Shown in pieces: positions 37,801-43,736 of a stretch of 64,000 nt of DNA. Positions within the stretch are counted from its first letter, which is position 1; every line of letters starts with the position of its first letter. Both the position numbers and the translations under genes were made by a program. Source of the stretch: Bacteroides sp. (GTDB taxonomy: Bacteria; Bacteroidota; Bacteroidia; Bacteroidales; Bacteroidaceae); contig NZ_JAQVBV010000005.1 in assembly GCF_028690125.1 (NCBI RefSeq), forward strand, positions 1 through 64,000, given 5' to 3'. The notes under the pieces were generated by a model. The model had not been told where the DNA came from and made no database searches. It was given only the letters and a program-made list of their open reading frames with translations.

Positions 37801-38395
37801 TCATGTTAAGCGTATCATCCGCACGCTCCGAAGCCGCTCTGGTCAGTTCCACTTTCTTTTGTGATTTGGTCTGGTCAGGCGTTTTCATCTCAACCCCCAT
37901 CACAGGATCATTTATAGCAATAAAGGGATTATTTATCACTGCATCATAATCAGCTTGCACCTTATCCCCCATTGCAGAAACGTGTTGTTCACCTGCCTTT
38001 CCTTTGATAGATAAAGCCTGTTCTTCCATTTGTTGCCTTTTCAGCTCTTTCTCCTCATCCAAGGCCTTCTGGTAATAGTGAGATTGACTTTCTGGCTTCA
38101 TCTGAGTATAAATACTATAAGGAACACCAAATATTGTAGTATCCTCTCCCTTACCTTGAACAAAACGAGAAACAGGAATATCAGTCTTCAAATGAGTATC
38201 TGCATTAATCTCTTTATAAAATGGAATAGCATCCTTGTAAGTGGATATAAATCCACTCTTTTCTGATACCGGTATATTATAGTTCCGTCCATTAGCTACA
38301 TATTTCTGCGTAGCATCAGGATAAGTTTTTTCAAATCCTTCGACTTCATCTTCCGGTATGGTGTATGTTTTACCGTTTCTTTGATATATTGGCAT
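28814..38395 (-). CDS. Giant polyvalent protein (probable ejected internal virion protein), 3193 aa
   Basis: Parts in order: two short repeats at 1-60 (NGKTYTIPEDEVEGFEKTYP and NGRNYNIPVSEKSGFISTYK); Gly/Ala-rich hydrophobic stretches around 300-460; a domain like the pyrophosphatase-like part of polyvalent proteins (about 1405-1540; IENPKGSERSGVD, GDHIDVFL); a RadC/JAB-type domain with HNHPSG at 1667-1672; a zincin-like HENIH at 2001-2005; a helical region with FYIPLRG near 2418; and a late membrane-like segment near 2850. Polyvalent proteins (described by Iyer, Aravind and colleagues) are packed in virions and enter the host with phage DNA, carrying enzymes against host defences or for DNA establishment. 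Its neighbours are internal virion proteins, which supports ejection. Which activities are real is unproven. Confidence 0.8.
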   Translation of the reverse strand: MPIYQRNGKTYTIPEDEVEGFEKTYPDATQKYVANGRNYNIPVSEKSGFISTYKDAIPFYKEINADTHLKTDIPVSRFVQGKGEDTTIFGVPYSIYTQMKPESQSHYYQKALDEEKELKRQQMEEQALSIKGKAGEQHVSAMGDKVQADYDAVINNPFIAINDPVMGVEMKTPDQTKSQKKVELTRAASERADDTLNMIEETGRKGNTSFVSGFGRGFWERVSKTSTWDFGGRDMQANLAISSAAKKYEAGQTLSDEEENLLDAVALEAAASGELSGDLGRGYKAGGTTAESLPFMAEFMINPATGTGKAVSKAATKKIVTNFGKEAAKSTIGKIARNSVRVGGDIAGAGIMTGTTGAMRTASDAVDRMNGNVSLVVDADGYYRFGGTDGGEGVWESLAKAYGASTIENFSEMFGNYLAPIGGAFAASTGKAMNKIGLGRVNRVIGDIKSSDVAKIIDDFQSKTQWNGTIGEYLEEQAGMAMNALTVGDNNLSDMFDPNVQIDTFLGVSALGGLFSGVKTAGYAREKYSAKNKLNEAARFASGVMNNSKEWMDLKEQVDEADDSELVYILSGVMKDEQLADEAKQAVLVYAGRLKTYHGASLADLKRKTEGDTPDEVVKSQMNFDEGYRLAEADRNGKRKAFREMSEAEKELDDEFLSGDENLQYDLMKQRAESGEDVSYELAYINAWSRFDGMIQGIRDGIDEKVARSNEHITNVTHKDGNVYDITLSSDENKHVFPVSGNLVFDENGIVDRKQSDARFIVHDDTGKVEMRSVDDLYKLEASDNGEYLKEVTAQTIREQESARYAEEIETPSEEENAEVVASFHPGDVVSLNMQGIKATATVQSKRDGSTVLQLDDPIEYGGEKVQVVELSDEQLKTIIIPEQKNSSNMIDIGDKNESLSPMEESKLIDTPINVEPVADVPVQEQTTAASVEVDGSQENRTVFIPVDKKGNKLYHKASVETSLKDIRSFGLDEAETDEFVGAQKIEASKRFEKLQKSKPKVGINLEKYQMDKKAWADEMADAQAQSEYWNELEEQVLATRKKPGDTTAEEITSMGDPMNGNELAAMMLGNGKLPLLYSDYKKETGFKDKEAGGMFGTFASKENGGLTIEQAGEKLMLADMEAGTNYFDQEDANAGRNAILDVLSSARTRGDLTGYISKGREAMAERERQAEYEAYERWCDEGYHMIPEEYETYEGEITEDLAKRSLPEEEYNEFMSTFVDEQKMNSNGQQRITGESETSSEVLHDEEFIQTGRAGGIEEESPEVDGGIVSEDGVVSEGSSGGEINSFGEIYSQFKGKAKEAIAFEKEALSSIDKTTDTGENRNNLQSDSTLLQDVSYSSGSKDSEEPENKQVNSEFIAPSHMEGESLLDYAERVNGAHVLHQEEKKVNTAPTDTQKEAGNYKKGHVKIDGYNITIENPKGSERSGVDVSGKPWSITMNNTYGYIRGTEGVDGDHIDVFLSDDPTRGDVYVIDQINEDGSFDEHKVMYGFGSMEEARVSYLANYSPGWKGLGGITGVSKEAFKEWIDSSRRKTKPFAEYGIAQESNAESGMVEEEYHPKDDDPILYTHSGELPLKEGEFCHVERIFTESNAFSFTGKDKIESTDDVAYIFRELENVSVENSFVVLVKDKKPTVVHLGMGAFTSTVVNSAAIKAAYNAVGADEIYFVHNHPSGVLKCSREDIGILGNIVNMFESEEVVVRDGIIIDTTSGEYGTFNLEGDSEMSKRPDKQDEVSLKLYTFDRLVFSKDYDANNLSIIRSSEDIAALVSSQRLGKRKKVSYMILDNAGRVLGNLHTTFSSVKRYENALADDIARNVIRFGGTSAVVYGNFDMMKFSPGALNGKIRKLSAGNVRLLDCVSVGGMNTRSAVDDNLMEPESVYGVGEIEPTYENERKRSGENENIFDSAERIVEQERVNKNYDNALNAINEFSEKCAGACRTLVVKSKDSLREQMEVLHIEDEDIDKYERWMNEGKTSAFYSGRYERIFVLDTDVTKEELNAYLWHENIHKALKDLYGNNMQEYIDKVYDDLSMYTKEDFNEIIGLYSDRSEAEQREECIVWFVEDLYRIYGDDFYSNFIEKINKKNLLSTKNVLTEIYNIVVYGTERKEVGKYVRERSGREIDGGVSKWNEKIDGGTQKEERGGEALEMRNSDGNIRSEEESRGGWIDLRSILESGEERLRRKDKRESDNSGVEDPSTNRDGNPEIHERVYARDRYERRVRSGMYQTQEALQDSMLGLKEAMDAILKAEGTDKYIEDISGFENAYLGENSLSSVNKAEADAFAHTIFKPMLDEVANFAKNEDERWNLTDYMMAKHGLERNTKMAERDAQEEVKAGSTESFDDILAKYRQKDYSGLTALTGIGEVADAEEEARRMVDDYERGNDTTELWTKVHAVSNAILEKSYQSGMMSKATYKKVKEMYEFYIPLRGFDEKTSDEVYAYLSSKQSAFNAPIKNTKGRKSKADDPFANLESMAESAIMQGNRNRLVKQRFLNFALNHPSDLVSVSDLWLAYDKTSDEWKPVFPDNIVDTDTPGEVEKKMKDFEEKMEKLSEKYPDQYKNGKDAENIPYRVVESRDLRQHQIVVKCSTRDYVVTINGNPRAAQAINGQTNPDNDLSGSIGAILKVGEMVNRQLSAFYTTRNPDFVVSNFIRDMIYSNTMAWVKETPNYALRFNRNFAMMNPAKMKMLFSKYRKGEIAMNDATERMFHQFIINGGETGYANVRDIEQRKNDIRRELKRSNGKLKIGRAISLLGERLDEYNRAVENCARFSAFVTSREMGRSIDRSIYDAKEISVNFNKKGSGSKFMGETGQTAVGNVSAFVSGIGRIGYVFWNAAIQGSANFGRQFKRHPAKAFIGAAAMFTLGAIMAGLGGDDDEDDKNAYYNLPEHVRRSNILFRIGGQWISIPLSVEFRGFYGMGELMMSILNGKEHLTGGEIAEAIAGQVSQVLPIDLMEGGGNVTAFIPSAAKPIYEAYVSEKGWTGMPLYKDSPYNKDMPEWTKAYKSANKYIVNLCAVLNEVKMPWQTEFERGDEYTKGAIDLNPSKIEYMLNGYFGGVSSTIDKLSKMTETIAGQREYDPRSFLLLNRIVKNGDESTEYRAVNNEYFRLKDEHDNLKSRLKHYEEDTYNDIFDYAEKVDFLYNSPEYERYEIFENYKGDINALYEELKEIVDEDERKVAESELNIIKKEMIDEMNLTRKRK
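31828..32106 (-). CDS. Possible nested gene inside the giant ORF, 92 aa
   Basis: This frame lies on the same strand as the giant gene, shifted by one base. The predicted product is a coherent charged helical protein (FENDQDGKLMEEFQSGMKKS, then ISDLKKKAEAAGLTYEAYL). The giant protein itself is low-complexity here (RSGREIDGGVSK, GGEALEMRNSDGN). Either the nested frame is translated, or the giant gene was joined across a frame. Confidence is low. Confidence 0.3.
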   Translation of the reverse strand: MFMGLKEKKLESMFENDQDGKLMEEFQSGMKKSMEELRKRKEEGKPWKCGTPMEISDLKKKAEAAGLTYEAYLNRERNAYEEKIKGNPTIRE

Positions 38396-38412
38396 AGTCT
38401 TATTGGTTTTTA

Positions 38413-39636
38413 TTATTCAGCGTACTTGGCATAAGGATCATCTCCCGTAGTATATTTAGCATACGGATCATCTTCCTCTTGCGGAAGAGACTCATTTGTA
38501 GCAAGCTCATATCGCTTCTTGTAATCTTTCTCTAGCTCAATGGCGAGCTGTTGCGCACGAGGAGAACTCATGATGTATTTATCGACGATAGCAGCCGTCT
38601 GCTTAGCGTCAGCCCCTTTCTTTCCGTTAAGTCCATTCAGTTGCTTACTCAACTGCTTTGCCAAAGCAGGATTGCTTGCTTCGATGTCCTTTATTATCTC
38701 CCCAGCAAGCTGTCCCGCATTCTGCTCCCACGTATTCCTACCGACATAAATACTGCGAGCACTATTTATCCTCTTCGGTTCAGGCGAACCGTTTATCTTT
38801 TCGAATTGATACTGACTATATGCCTTCTGTTTATCTTCTTGAGCCTTAATGCGCTTCTCTTGAGTATCTACAGCAGCCCATCCACGCGAAGAAGCATCCT
38901 TTTGCGCTCGTTCCTGATCTTTCTGCGCTTTCTCACTCAACTTGTAATTCCTATCCCTATCAGCCATGTTGAATTCATCAAGTACCTTATTTCTTTCCTT
39001 AGTATCTTTATAGCGTTCATTGTCAGTTCGAACTTGACTATCGTGCCATTCACTAGTTCTGTTCCAGTTTGCATCATCCCGATCCTTATGATAATTAAAT
39101 AAACGATCTCTATCATAAACAGCTAATCTAGCATCATCCCACTTCTCTTGCATTCTTCTTCGTCTATCAAGTATCTCCTGATAACGTCTAGTGTTTGCAG
39201 CACTCATCGAAGTCTGTTCCACATTATTTGCCCCCTTTCCCGTAAAGTATAAATTTGAAATAGCAGAAACACCGTCAGCAATAGCGGATATAATCTGCCT
39301 TGACTTCTCACGTTTCCTTTCCTTTGCCAGTTCTTCTTCGGTAGGCATACGTTTTTTATACATCTCATCCGCCACATCTCCCATGCTCCCATATTGCTTA
39401 GGTGGCTGTTGTCCCACTATAGAATGTTGTGTAACTTGCGATTCTTTATTTTGCACCTGTCCATTGTTTTTAACTCCATCAGAAGAATGCTCATCAATAG
39501 CTAGGTCATTAGGCGCAGAATTAGTCTTGTTAGCAGGTTGTCCCACATGTTTTACCTCTTCCTTTGTCATAGGAGGAACAACTATAGGTTCATCCTTGTT
39601 AGATTCACCCAGTATCATTGATTGTATTGATCCCAT
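38413..39636 (-). CDS. Internal virion / ejection protein, 407 aa
   Basis: Long charged coiled-coil protein (RDRLFNYHKDRDDANWNRTS, EKAQKDQERAQKDASSRGW) with a short Ala-rich hydrophobic stretch at about 113-130 (IISAIADGVSAISNLYF). The C-terminus carries a small duplication, DPYAKYTTG/DPYAKYAE. The N-terminus is disordered and polar. The pattern fits pilot or internal virion proteins, which are co-ejected and line the DNA path. It lies between the small Gly-zipper protein and the giant polyvalent protein, 17 bases before the latter. Confidence 0.6.
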   Translation of the reverse strand: MGSIQSMILGESNKDEPIVVPPMTKEEVKHVGQPANKTNSAPNDLAIDEHSSDGVKNNGQVQNKESQVTQHSIVGQQPPKQYGSMGDVADEMYKKRMPTEEELAKERKREKSRQIISAIADGVSAISNLYFTGKGANNVEQTSMSAANTRRYQEILDRRRRMQEKWDDARLAVYDRDRLFNYHKDRDDANWNRTSEWHDSQVRTDNERYKDTKERNKVLDEFNMADRDRNYKLSEKAQKDQERAQKDASSRGWAAVDTQEKRIKAQEDKQKAYSQYQFEKINGSPEPKRINSARSIYVGRNTWEQNAGQLAGEIIKDIEASNPALAKQLSKQLNGLNGKKGADAKQTAAIVDKYIMSSPRAQQLAIELEKDYKKRYELATNESLPQEEDDPYAKYTTGDDPYAKYAE

Positions 39637-39642
39637 ATCGTA

Positions 39643-40149
39643 TTACTGCTTATCAGGGAATATTGAACTCATAATTCCAGCACCAACCGAAGAGATACCA
39701 CCAGTGGCACTAGAGATATTATTAGCTTTCCGTTGCTCATCGCCTAATTGCAATTGCATTAATTCAGCATCACGAGCTTGGTACTGCGCTTCAATAGCAT
39801 CTTTTCTAGCCTCTCCGTTTATTGCTATTTTACTCATAGTATCAGCAAGAGCTTTATTCTGTGCCTCTTTTTCAATAGCTATGCTCTCTTCCGTTCCTCC
39901 CATAACGGCAGCCCTTCCGGCAGCAGCCGCAGTACGTTCCTTCATCGCTTCACGCATCTTTGCAATAGCTGCCTGCGCATCCGCCCTCTGGGTGCTATCC
40001 TCATTATACCTCCTGTCAAACCACGCTTGGTTTTTACTCTTTTCATCAGCGATCATACGCGCCTGCTTACGTGCAGACCTCGCCCCTATGATACCACCGG
40101 CTATCGCACCACCAACATTTAAAGCCCCTCCGATAATTGATCCTATCAT
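39643..40149 (-). CDS. Small internal virion protein with Gly-zipper N-terminus, 168 aa
   Basis: The first 22 residues (MIGSIIGGALNVGGAIAGGI...) form a Gly-rich membrane-active helix. The rest is a long Ala/Glu-rich helix (AAIAKMREAMKERTAAAAG). This layout matches small ejection proteins of the T7 gp14 / P22 gp7 kind, which can insert in host membranes. It is the first gene of the leftward ejection block, with the paired promoter elements just upstream. Confidence 0.65.
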   Translation of the reverse strand: MIGSIIGGALNVGGAIAGGIIGARSARKQARMIADEKSKNQAWFDRRYNEDSTQRADAQAAIAKMREAMKERTAAAAGRAAVMGGTEESIAIEKEAQNKALADTMSKIAINGEARKDAIEAQYQARDAELMQLQLGDEQRKANNISSATGGISSVGAGIMSSIFPDKQ

Positions 40150-40163
40150 ATATGTATATTTAT

Positions 40164-40231
40164 GATTAATACTTAGAATGATTATGCGAAAGTATCTGAT
40201 TTACTTTGTGCAATGATTCTAAGTATTAATC
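40164..40231. promoter_or_regulatory. Divergent regulatory region, two inverted copies of the late-promoter element
   Basis: GATTAATACTTAGAAT (40164-40179) and its exact reverse complement (40216-40231) flank a 36-base spacer. Each is a copy of the shared element (GATTAATnnnTAGAA). The right copy has the orientation and distance (67-82 bases) expected for the leftward block. The left copy is oriented for the rightward gene at 40275. A second small inverted repeat, CAATCA/TGATTG, follows to the right. Confidence 0.6.
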
Positions 40232-40274
40232 TACCGCAATCAATTGTAGATGATTGTAGTTTACATTCAAAGAC

Positions 40275-40562
40275 ATGCCACAACCAAAAGGGAAAACAGG
40301 GAATCCGAATGGACGTCCGAAGGGATCAATCAATAAATCTACGCAGAAGATAAGACTAGCGTACGCCAAACTGTTAGAGGATAATATTGAAAAGATGCAA
40401 GAAGATCTTAATTCTATTGATAAACCAGAGTTAAGGTTGAAGTTACTGATAGATATGAGCAAGTTCGTCGTGCCCGCCCTATCAAGCGTTAATATAGATG
40501 CTTCTGAAATTGCAAGAAGTTCTTTTGAGGATAGATTTAAAGAAATGGCGGAAGAAGAATGA
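40275..40562 (+). CDS. DUF5681-like small phage protein, 95 aa
   Basis: The N-terminus KGKTGNPNGRPKGSINKST is the hallmark of DUF5681-type proteins, often found beside terminase or other phage DNA genes. The rest is helical and acidic. It could bind DNA and act as a regulator or an alternative small terminase component. It stands alone on its strand, diverging from the ejection block, with IS256-type ends 51 bases downstream. What originally followed it may have been removed by the insertion. Confidence 0.65.
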   Translation: MPQPKGKTGNPNGRPKGSINKSTQKIRLAYAKLLEDNIEKMQEDLNSIDKPELRLKLLIDMSKFVVPALSSVNIDASEIARSSFEDRFKEMAEEE

Positions 40563-40613
40563 AAGCCAATGTGCAAAAAAACTAATTGGTGTAAATCAAA
40601 ACTTTATAGTATA

Positions 40614-42051
40614 GGCACTGTTCACTATTTTGTATAAATAAAAAACTACGAGAGAAATCCCATAGTTTGCTATTTACGGCACTGTCCACAATTTTGTGTA
40701 AATAGAAAACTTCAGGATTCGGGTTTTATACTTGAATCCTGTTTTCAAATATAGTAATAAATTGGTTAAATATCAATGCCCAATTCCAAATAGGTTGATA
40801 CCATTTCTTTTCGATTTCGTTAATAGCCATATAGACAGATTTTTTCAGCGCATCATCATTCGGAAATGATAGCTTATTTTTGGTGTACTTTCTAATTTTC
40901 CCATTCAGATTTTCAATAAGATTAGTGGTATAGATAATCTTTCTAATCTCGACGGGGAAATCAAAGAACACGGTCAGTTCTTCCCAATTATTTCTCCATG
41001 AGCGTATCGCATATGGATATTTAGCACCCCATTTTTGCTCAAAGTTATCCAACTCCATCTCAGCTGCTTCTTTAGTAGGTGCATTATAGATGTTCTTTAA
41101 ATCGGCAGTGAATTCCTTCTTTTCTTTCCAGACGACATAGCGACAGGAGTTTCTAATTTGGTGTACCACACATATTTGAGTAGTAGAGGCAGGAAATACA
41201 CTCTTGATGGTTTCTGTAAATCCATTCAGGTTATCAGTAACTGTAATCAGAATATCTTCTACACCACGGGCTTTGAGATCCGTTAAAACGCCCATCCAGA
41301 AAGCAGCACTCTCATTTTTGCCAATCCACATACCCAATACTTCTTTCAAGCCTTCCTTGTTCAGACCTACACATAGGTAAACAGTCTTGTTGATCACTTT
41401 GCCGTTTTCTCTGACTTTGAATACGATGCCATCCATCCAGACAATCATATATAAACTGTCCAAAGGACGATTTTGCCACTCTGTTGCAGCCTGGCTAACT
41501 TTATTAGTGATAATGGAGATAGCGGAGGTGGAGAGGTTAATACCGTATATTTCCTGCATTTCCGACTCAATGTCAGCGACGCTCATACCTTTGGCATAAA
41601 GAGAGATGACAAGACGCTCAATAGATAAGCCGCGGGATTGATGCTTGGGAACAACAATAGGCTCAAATTCACCTTCCCGATCACGAGGAACCTGAATAAC
41701 AGATTCACCCATCTCGGTTTGAATCTGCTTCCTATAACTACCTTTGCGGGAGTTGCCACTATGATCTCCTTGATTGGAGTGTTTCTCATAACCTAAATGG
41801 TTATCCATCTCTGCTTCCAGCATTTGCTCATAAACACGAGTATGAAGCTCTTTCATGAAAGCAGTCACATGTTCGCCTGTCTTAAACTGGGACAGAAACT
41901 CTTTACTTAAAAATTCTTTAGGAATGTCCATAAAATCTGATTTTTACAAAGTTAATACATAAATAAAAAAACTACGAGAAAAATCCCGTAGTTTTCTATT
42001 TACACAATCAGATGGATAGTCCCCTATTTACACAAAATGGCGGACAGTGCC
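40614..42051 (-). mobile_element. IS256-family insertion sequence with a duplicated left end
   Basis: The right end, read inward, starts GGCACTGTCCGCCATTTTG (from 42051). On the left two similar ends lie in tandem: one at 40614 (GGCACTGTTCACTATTTTG) and one at 40678 (GGCACTGTCCACAATTTTG). The inner one matches the right end better, so the active element is probably 40678-42051 and 40614-40677 a leftover end of a related copy. No 8-9 base target duplication is visible with either end. Confidence 0.85.
40726..41931 (-). CDS. IS256-family (mutator-type) transposase, 401 aa
   Basis: DDE transposase of the IS256 family that moves its own element. The typical phrases are EMDNHLGYEKHSNQGDHSGN near the N-terminus, RNGSYRKQ-like GSYRKQIQTEMG, VPRDREGEFEP, VWMDGIVFKVRENGKV with the first Asp, LITVTDNLNGFTETI with the second Asp, and IYTTNLIENLNGKIRKYTK with the Glu. 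Length is standard for the family and no frameshift is seen, so it looks intact. A hairpin, CAGGATTC/GAATCCTG, overlaps the stop codon. Confidence 0.95.
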   Translation of the reverse strand: MDIPKEFLSKEFLSQFKTGEHVTAFMKELHTRVYEQMLEAEMDNHLGYEKHSNQGDHSGNSRKGSYRKQIQTEMGESVIQVPRDREGEFEPIVVPKHQSRGLSIERLVISLYAKGMSVADIESEMQEIYGINLSTSAISIITNKVSQAATEWQNRPLDSLYMIVWMDGIVFKVRENGKVINKTVYLCVGLNKEGLKEVLGMWIGKNESAAFWMGVLTDLKARGVEDILITVTDNLNGFTETIKSVFPASTTQICVVHQIRNSCRYVVWKEKKEFTADLKNIYNAPTKEAAEMELDNFEQKWGAKYPYAIRSWRNNWEELTVFFDFPVEIRKIIYTTNLIENLNGKIRKYTKNKLSFPNDDALKKSVYMAINEIEKKWYQPIWNWALIFNQFITIFENRIQV

Positions 42052-42062
42052 TAGTCCCAATT

Positions 42063-43559
42063 TCAATGATGATCATTCACACATATTTTCCCATCTTTTA
42101 CCATTCGATTATAAATTCTCATCTCTCCGGTATCGGCGTTCTCTATCTTAACATCGACTCTAGCCATCTCGGGAATATCCTCTGGAAGAAATTCATTCAT
42201 CCTCTCCATCACATCCTTGATATTATTGAAGCCTACATCTGCGATCTCGCCAATCTTTTTTTTATTATAATAAAGCGTACCGTAAATAAGGGACTTATAA
42301 GAAGACACGATTCTAAAAGACTTAACTTCATCAACCTCCACCTCTTTCTTTTGCTCGATCTTAACCCCATTTACAATATAGTCATACAATGCTTCACACA
42401 TTCGAGTGGTTCTACTCCAATCTTCACGTATATACCCTTTAGTTATTCTATGTCCGGATGAATGATTCATGGCGAAAGCCACGTCATCATCACTATATCC
42501 AAGCTCATTACGACAGATTGTAGCAAATGAATGCCTGAAAGTATATGAACTCATTCTTTCCATATTATGAAACTTGCACAATCTAGCAATACCAATATTA
42601 GCACCAGCATTAAAACTATCCAAGGTACTATACTTCTCATAGAAGTTAAGATAGTAACCACTTCCTTTTTTTGCTCTATATTTACTTATAAGAGAACAGA
42701 CATCTTTTGGAATAGGCAGCTCACAATAAGCACTGTCCCTACGGGAATTTTTTGTCTTACATCTATTATATCTGATAGTATCATCATCGCACATTTCCTC
42801 TTTTAGGCTAAATAGATCAGCCGTGCTAATACCACCAAGAAACAAAATGAGAGTAGCCACATCTTGACCAATCTCTTCCGACTGAACAAGCATCTTAGTT
42901 GGAGGGAGTTTAGCTTTTATGAATGCCCTTAATATATCAACACTCACCGCTTTTTTGTCCGGCATATCCGCTTCTGGAATTTTTATACGAAGAAATGGAT
43001 TGCTTTTGATACGTATAACATCCCTATCCTCATCATTCAAATCCAGCATCGCTTTGCGAAACACCTGTCTTATGCAAACTGGGTACATCTCTTTTGCTCT
43101 GGCGGTGTTTGAAAGTGATTCTATCCATTGTTCAATAACCTTCCTTGTCAGTTGGGAAAACATCACCCTATTTGTGCCTATAAATCGTTCAAGATGTCCA
43201 ATTGCGAGATAATAGTTCTTAGCGTTTCTTTCTTGGCCACGATTGTACATATTATCCGTGAACTTCTTAGCGTACTCACTAAAGCAGATATCTTCATCTA
43301 TCGAGTTAAGATATGCCATTATCTCCTGTACGGTCCAATTCTTTGAATCCGATTTATTAAGCTTTTCGGCGTATCCCGCAATAGCATTTGCGCAATACTT
43401 ATTAATGTGCACGTCTTTAAAAACGCCATTAACGTCAGGAGAATCGGATATTTTATCCGTTTTAATATAACCGATTTTTCTATTTTGCGTAATCCGTATA
43501 TACACCGTATATAATCCATCACTACGCTTATACTTAACACACGCTTTAAATGCTGCCAT
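42063..43559 (-). CDS. Tyrosine recombinase (phage integrase), 498 aa
   Basis: It catalyses prophage integration and excision. The N-terminal arm-binding part, a SAM-like core-binding domain (about 90-170) and the catalytic domain (about 215-385) are visible. Tyr376 in TKGYIRED is the nucleophile. Box II is YTFRHSFAT with Arg342, and MNHSSGHR holds the last His. Where the first catalytic Arg is expected (LRG), the protein reads FLGG with Gly242. About 110 extra residues follow the catalytic domain (YYNKKKIGEIADVGFNNIKD), an AP2/HU-like add-on of unknown role. It lies at the prophage edge beside ppdK, as integrases usually do. Confidence 0.92.
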   Translation of the reverse strand: MAAFKACVKYKRSDGLYTVYIRITQNRKIGYIKTDKISDSPDVNGVFKDVHINKYCANAIAGYAEKLNKSDSKNWTVQEIMAYLNSIDEDICFSEYAKKFTDNMYNRGQERNAKNYYLAIGHLERFIGTNRVMFSQLTRKVIEQWIESLSNTARAKEMYPVCIRQVFRKAMLDLNDEDRDVIRIKSNPFLRIKIPEADMPDKKAVSVDILRAFIKAKLPPTKMLVQSEEIGQDVATLILFLGGISTADLFSLKEEMCDDDTIRYNRCKTKNSRRDSAYCELPIPKDVCSLISKYRAKKGSGYYLNFYEKYSTLDSFNAGANIGIARLCKFHNMERMSSYTFRHSFATICRNELGYSDDDVAFAMNHSSGHRITKGYIREDWSRTTRMCEALYDYIVNGVKIEQKKEVEVDEVKSFRIVSSYKSLIYGTLYYNKKKIGEIADVGFNNIKDVMERMNEFLPEDIPEMARVDVKIENADTGEMRIYNRMVKDGKICVNDHH

Positions 43560-43570
43560 ACCATTTTATC

Positions 43571-43625
43571 TAGTAAACATACAGTAAACACCAACAATGC
43601 AAAGGTATTGTTTTTTAGTAAACAT
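43571..43625. repeat. Direct repeats beside the integrase, possible attachment region
   Basis: TAGTAAACAT occurs at 43571-43580 and 43616-43625, with a third AGTAAACA at 43583-43590. They lie between the integrase start and the host ppdK terminator. They may be integrase arm sites or part of the attachment site; the other prophage end is not in the window to confirm a core. Confidence 0.45.
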
Positions 43626-43672
43626 CCAAACATAATCCACACAAAAAACCGTGTATAAGTATATTCCACAAA

Positions 43673-43711
43673 AAAGGCGTATAAGGTATTTATTACACTT
43701 TACACGCCTTT
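43673..43711 (-). terminator. Terminator of ppdK
   Basis: AAAGGCGT and ACGCCTTT (43673-43680 and 43704-43711) form an 8-bp stem. Read leftward it ends in CCTTTTTTG, 26 bases after the ppdK stop. Confidence 0.75.
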
Positions 43712-43736
43712 CAATACGCTATTTTAGCATTTTACA

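Larger units (their letters stand above)
1..43670. mobile_element. Temperate phage (prophage), podovirus-like, left end outside the window
   Basis: The stretch holds a full set of virion genes (capsid, scaffold, portal, terminase, connector, tail, internal virion proteins), a holin-endolysin-spanin cassette and a tyrosine recombinase at its right edge, next to host ppdK. No host housekeeping gene lies between 1 and 43.6 kb. Replication and repressor genes are not seen and may lie left of the window. The P22-like portal, the large internal virion proteins and the absence of any recognisable tape measure, sheath or tail-tube gene favour a short-tailed virion; this is an inference. The right boundary is set between the integrase and the ppdK terminator. 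An IS256-family element has landed beside the integrase. Confidence 0.85.

Noticed and set aside
29058..38266. Rightward frames opposite the polyvalent gene
   Set aside because: Low-complexity products with no start context; shadows of a long coding strand.
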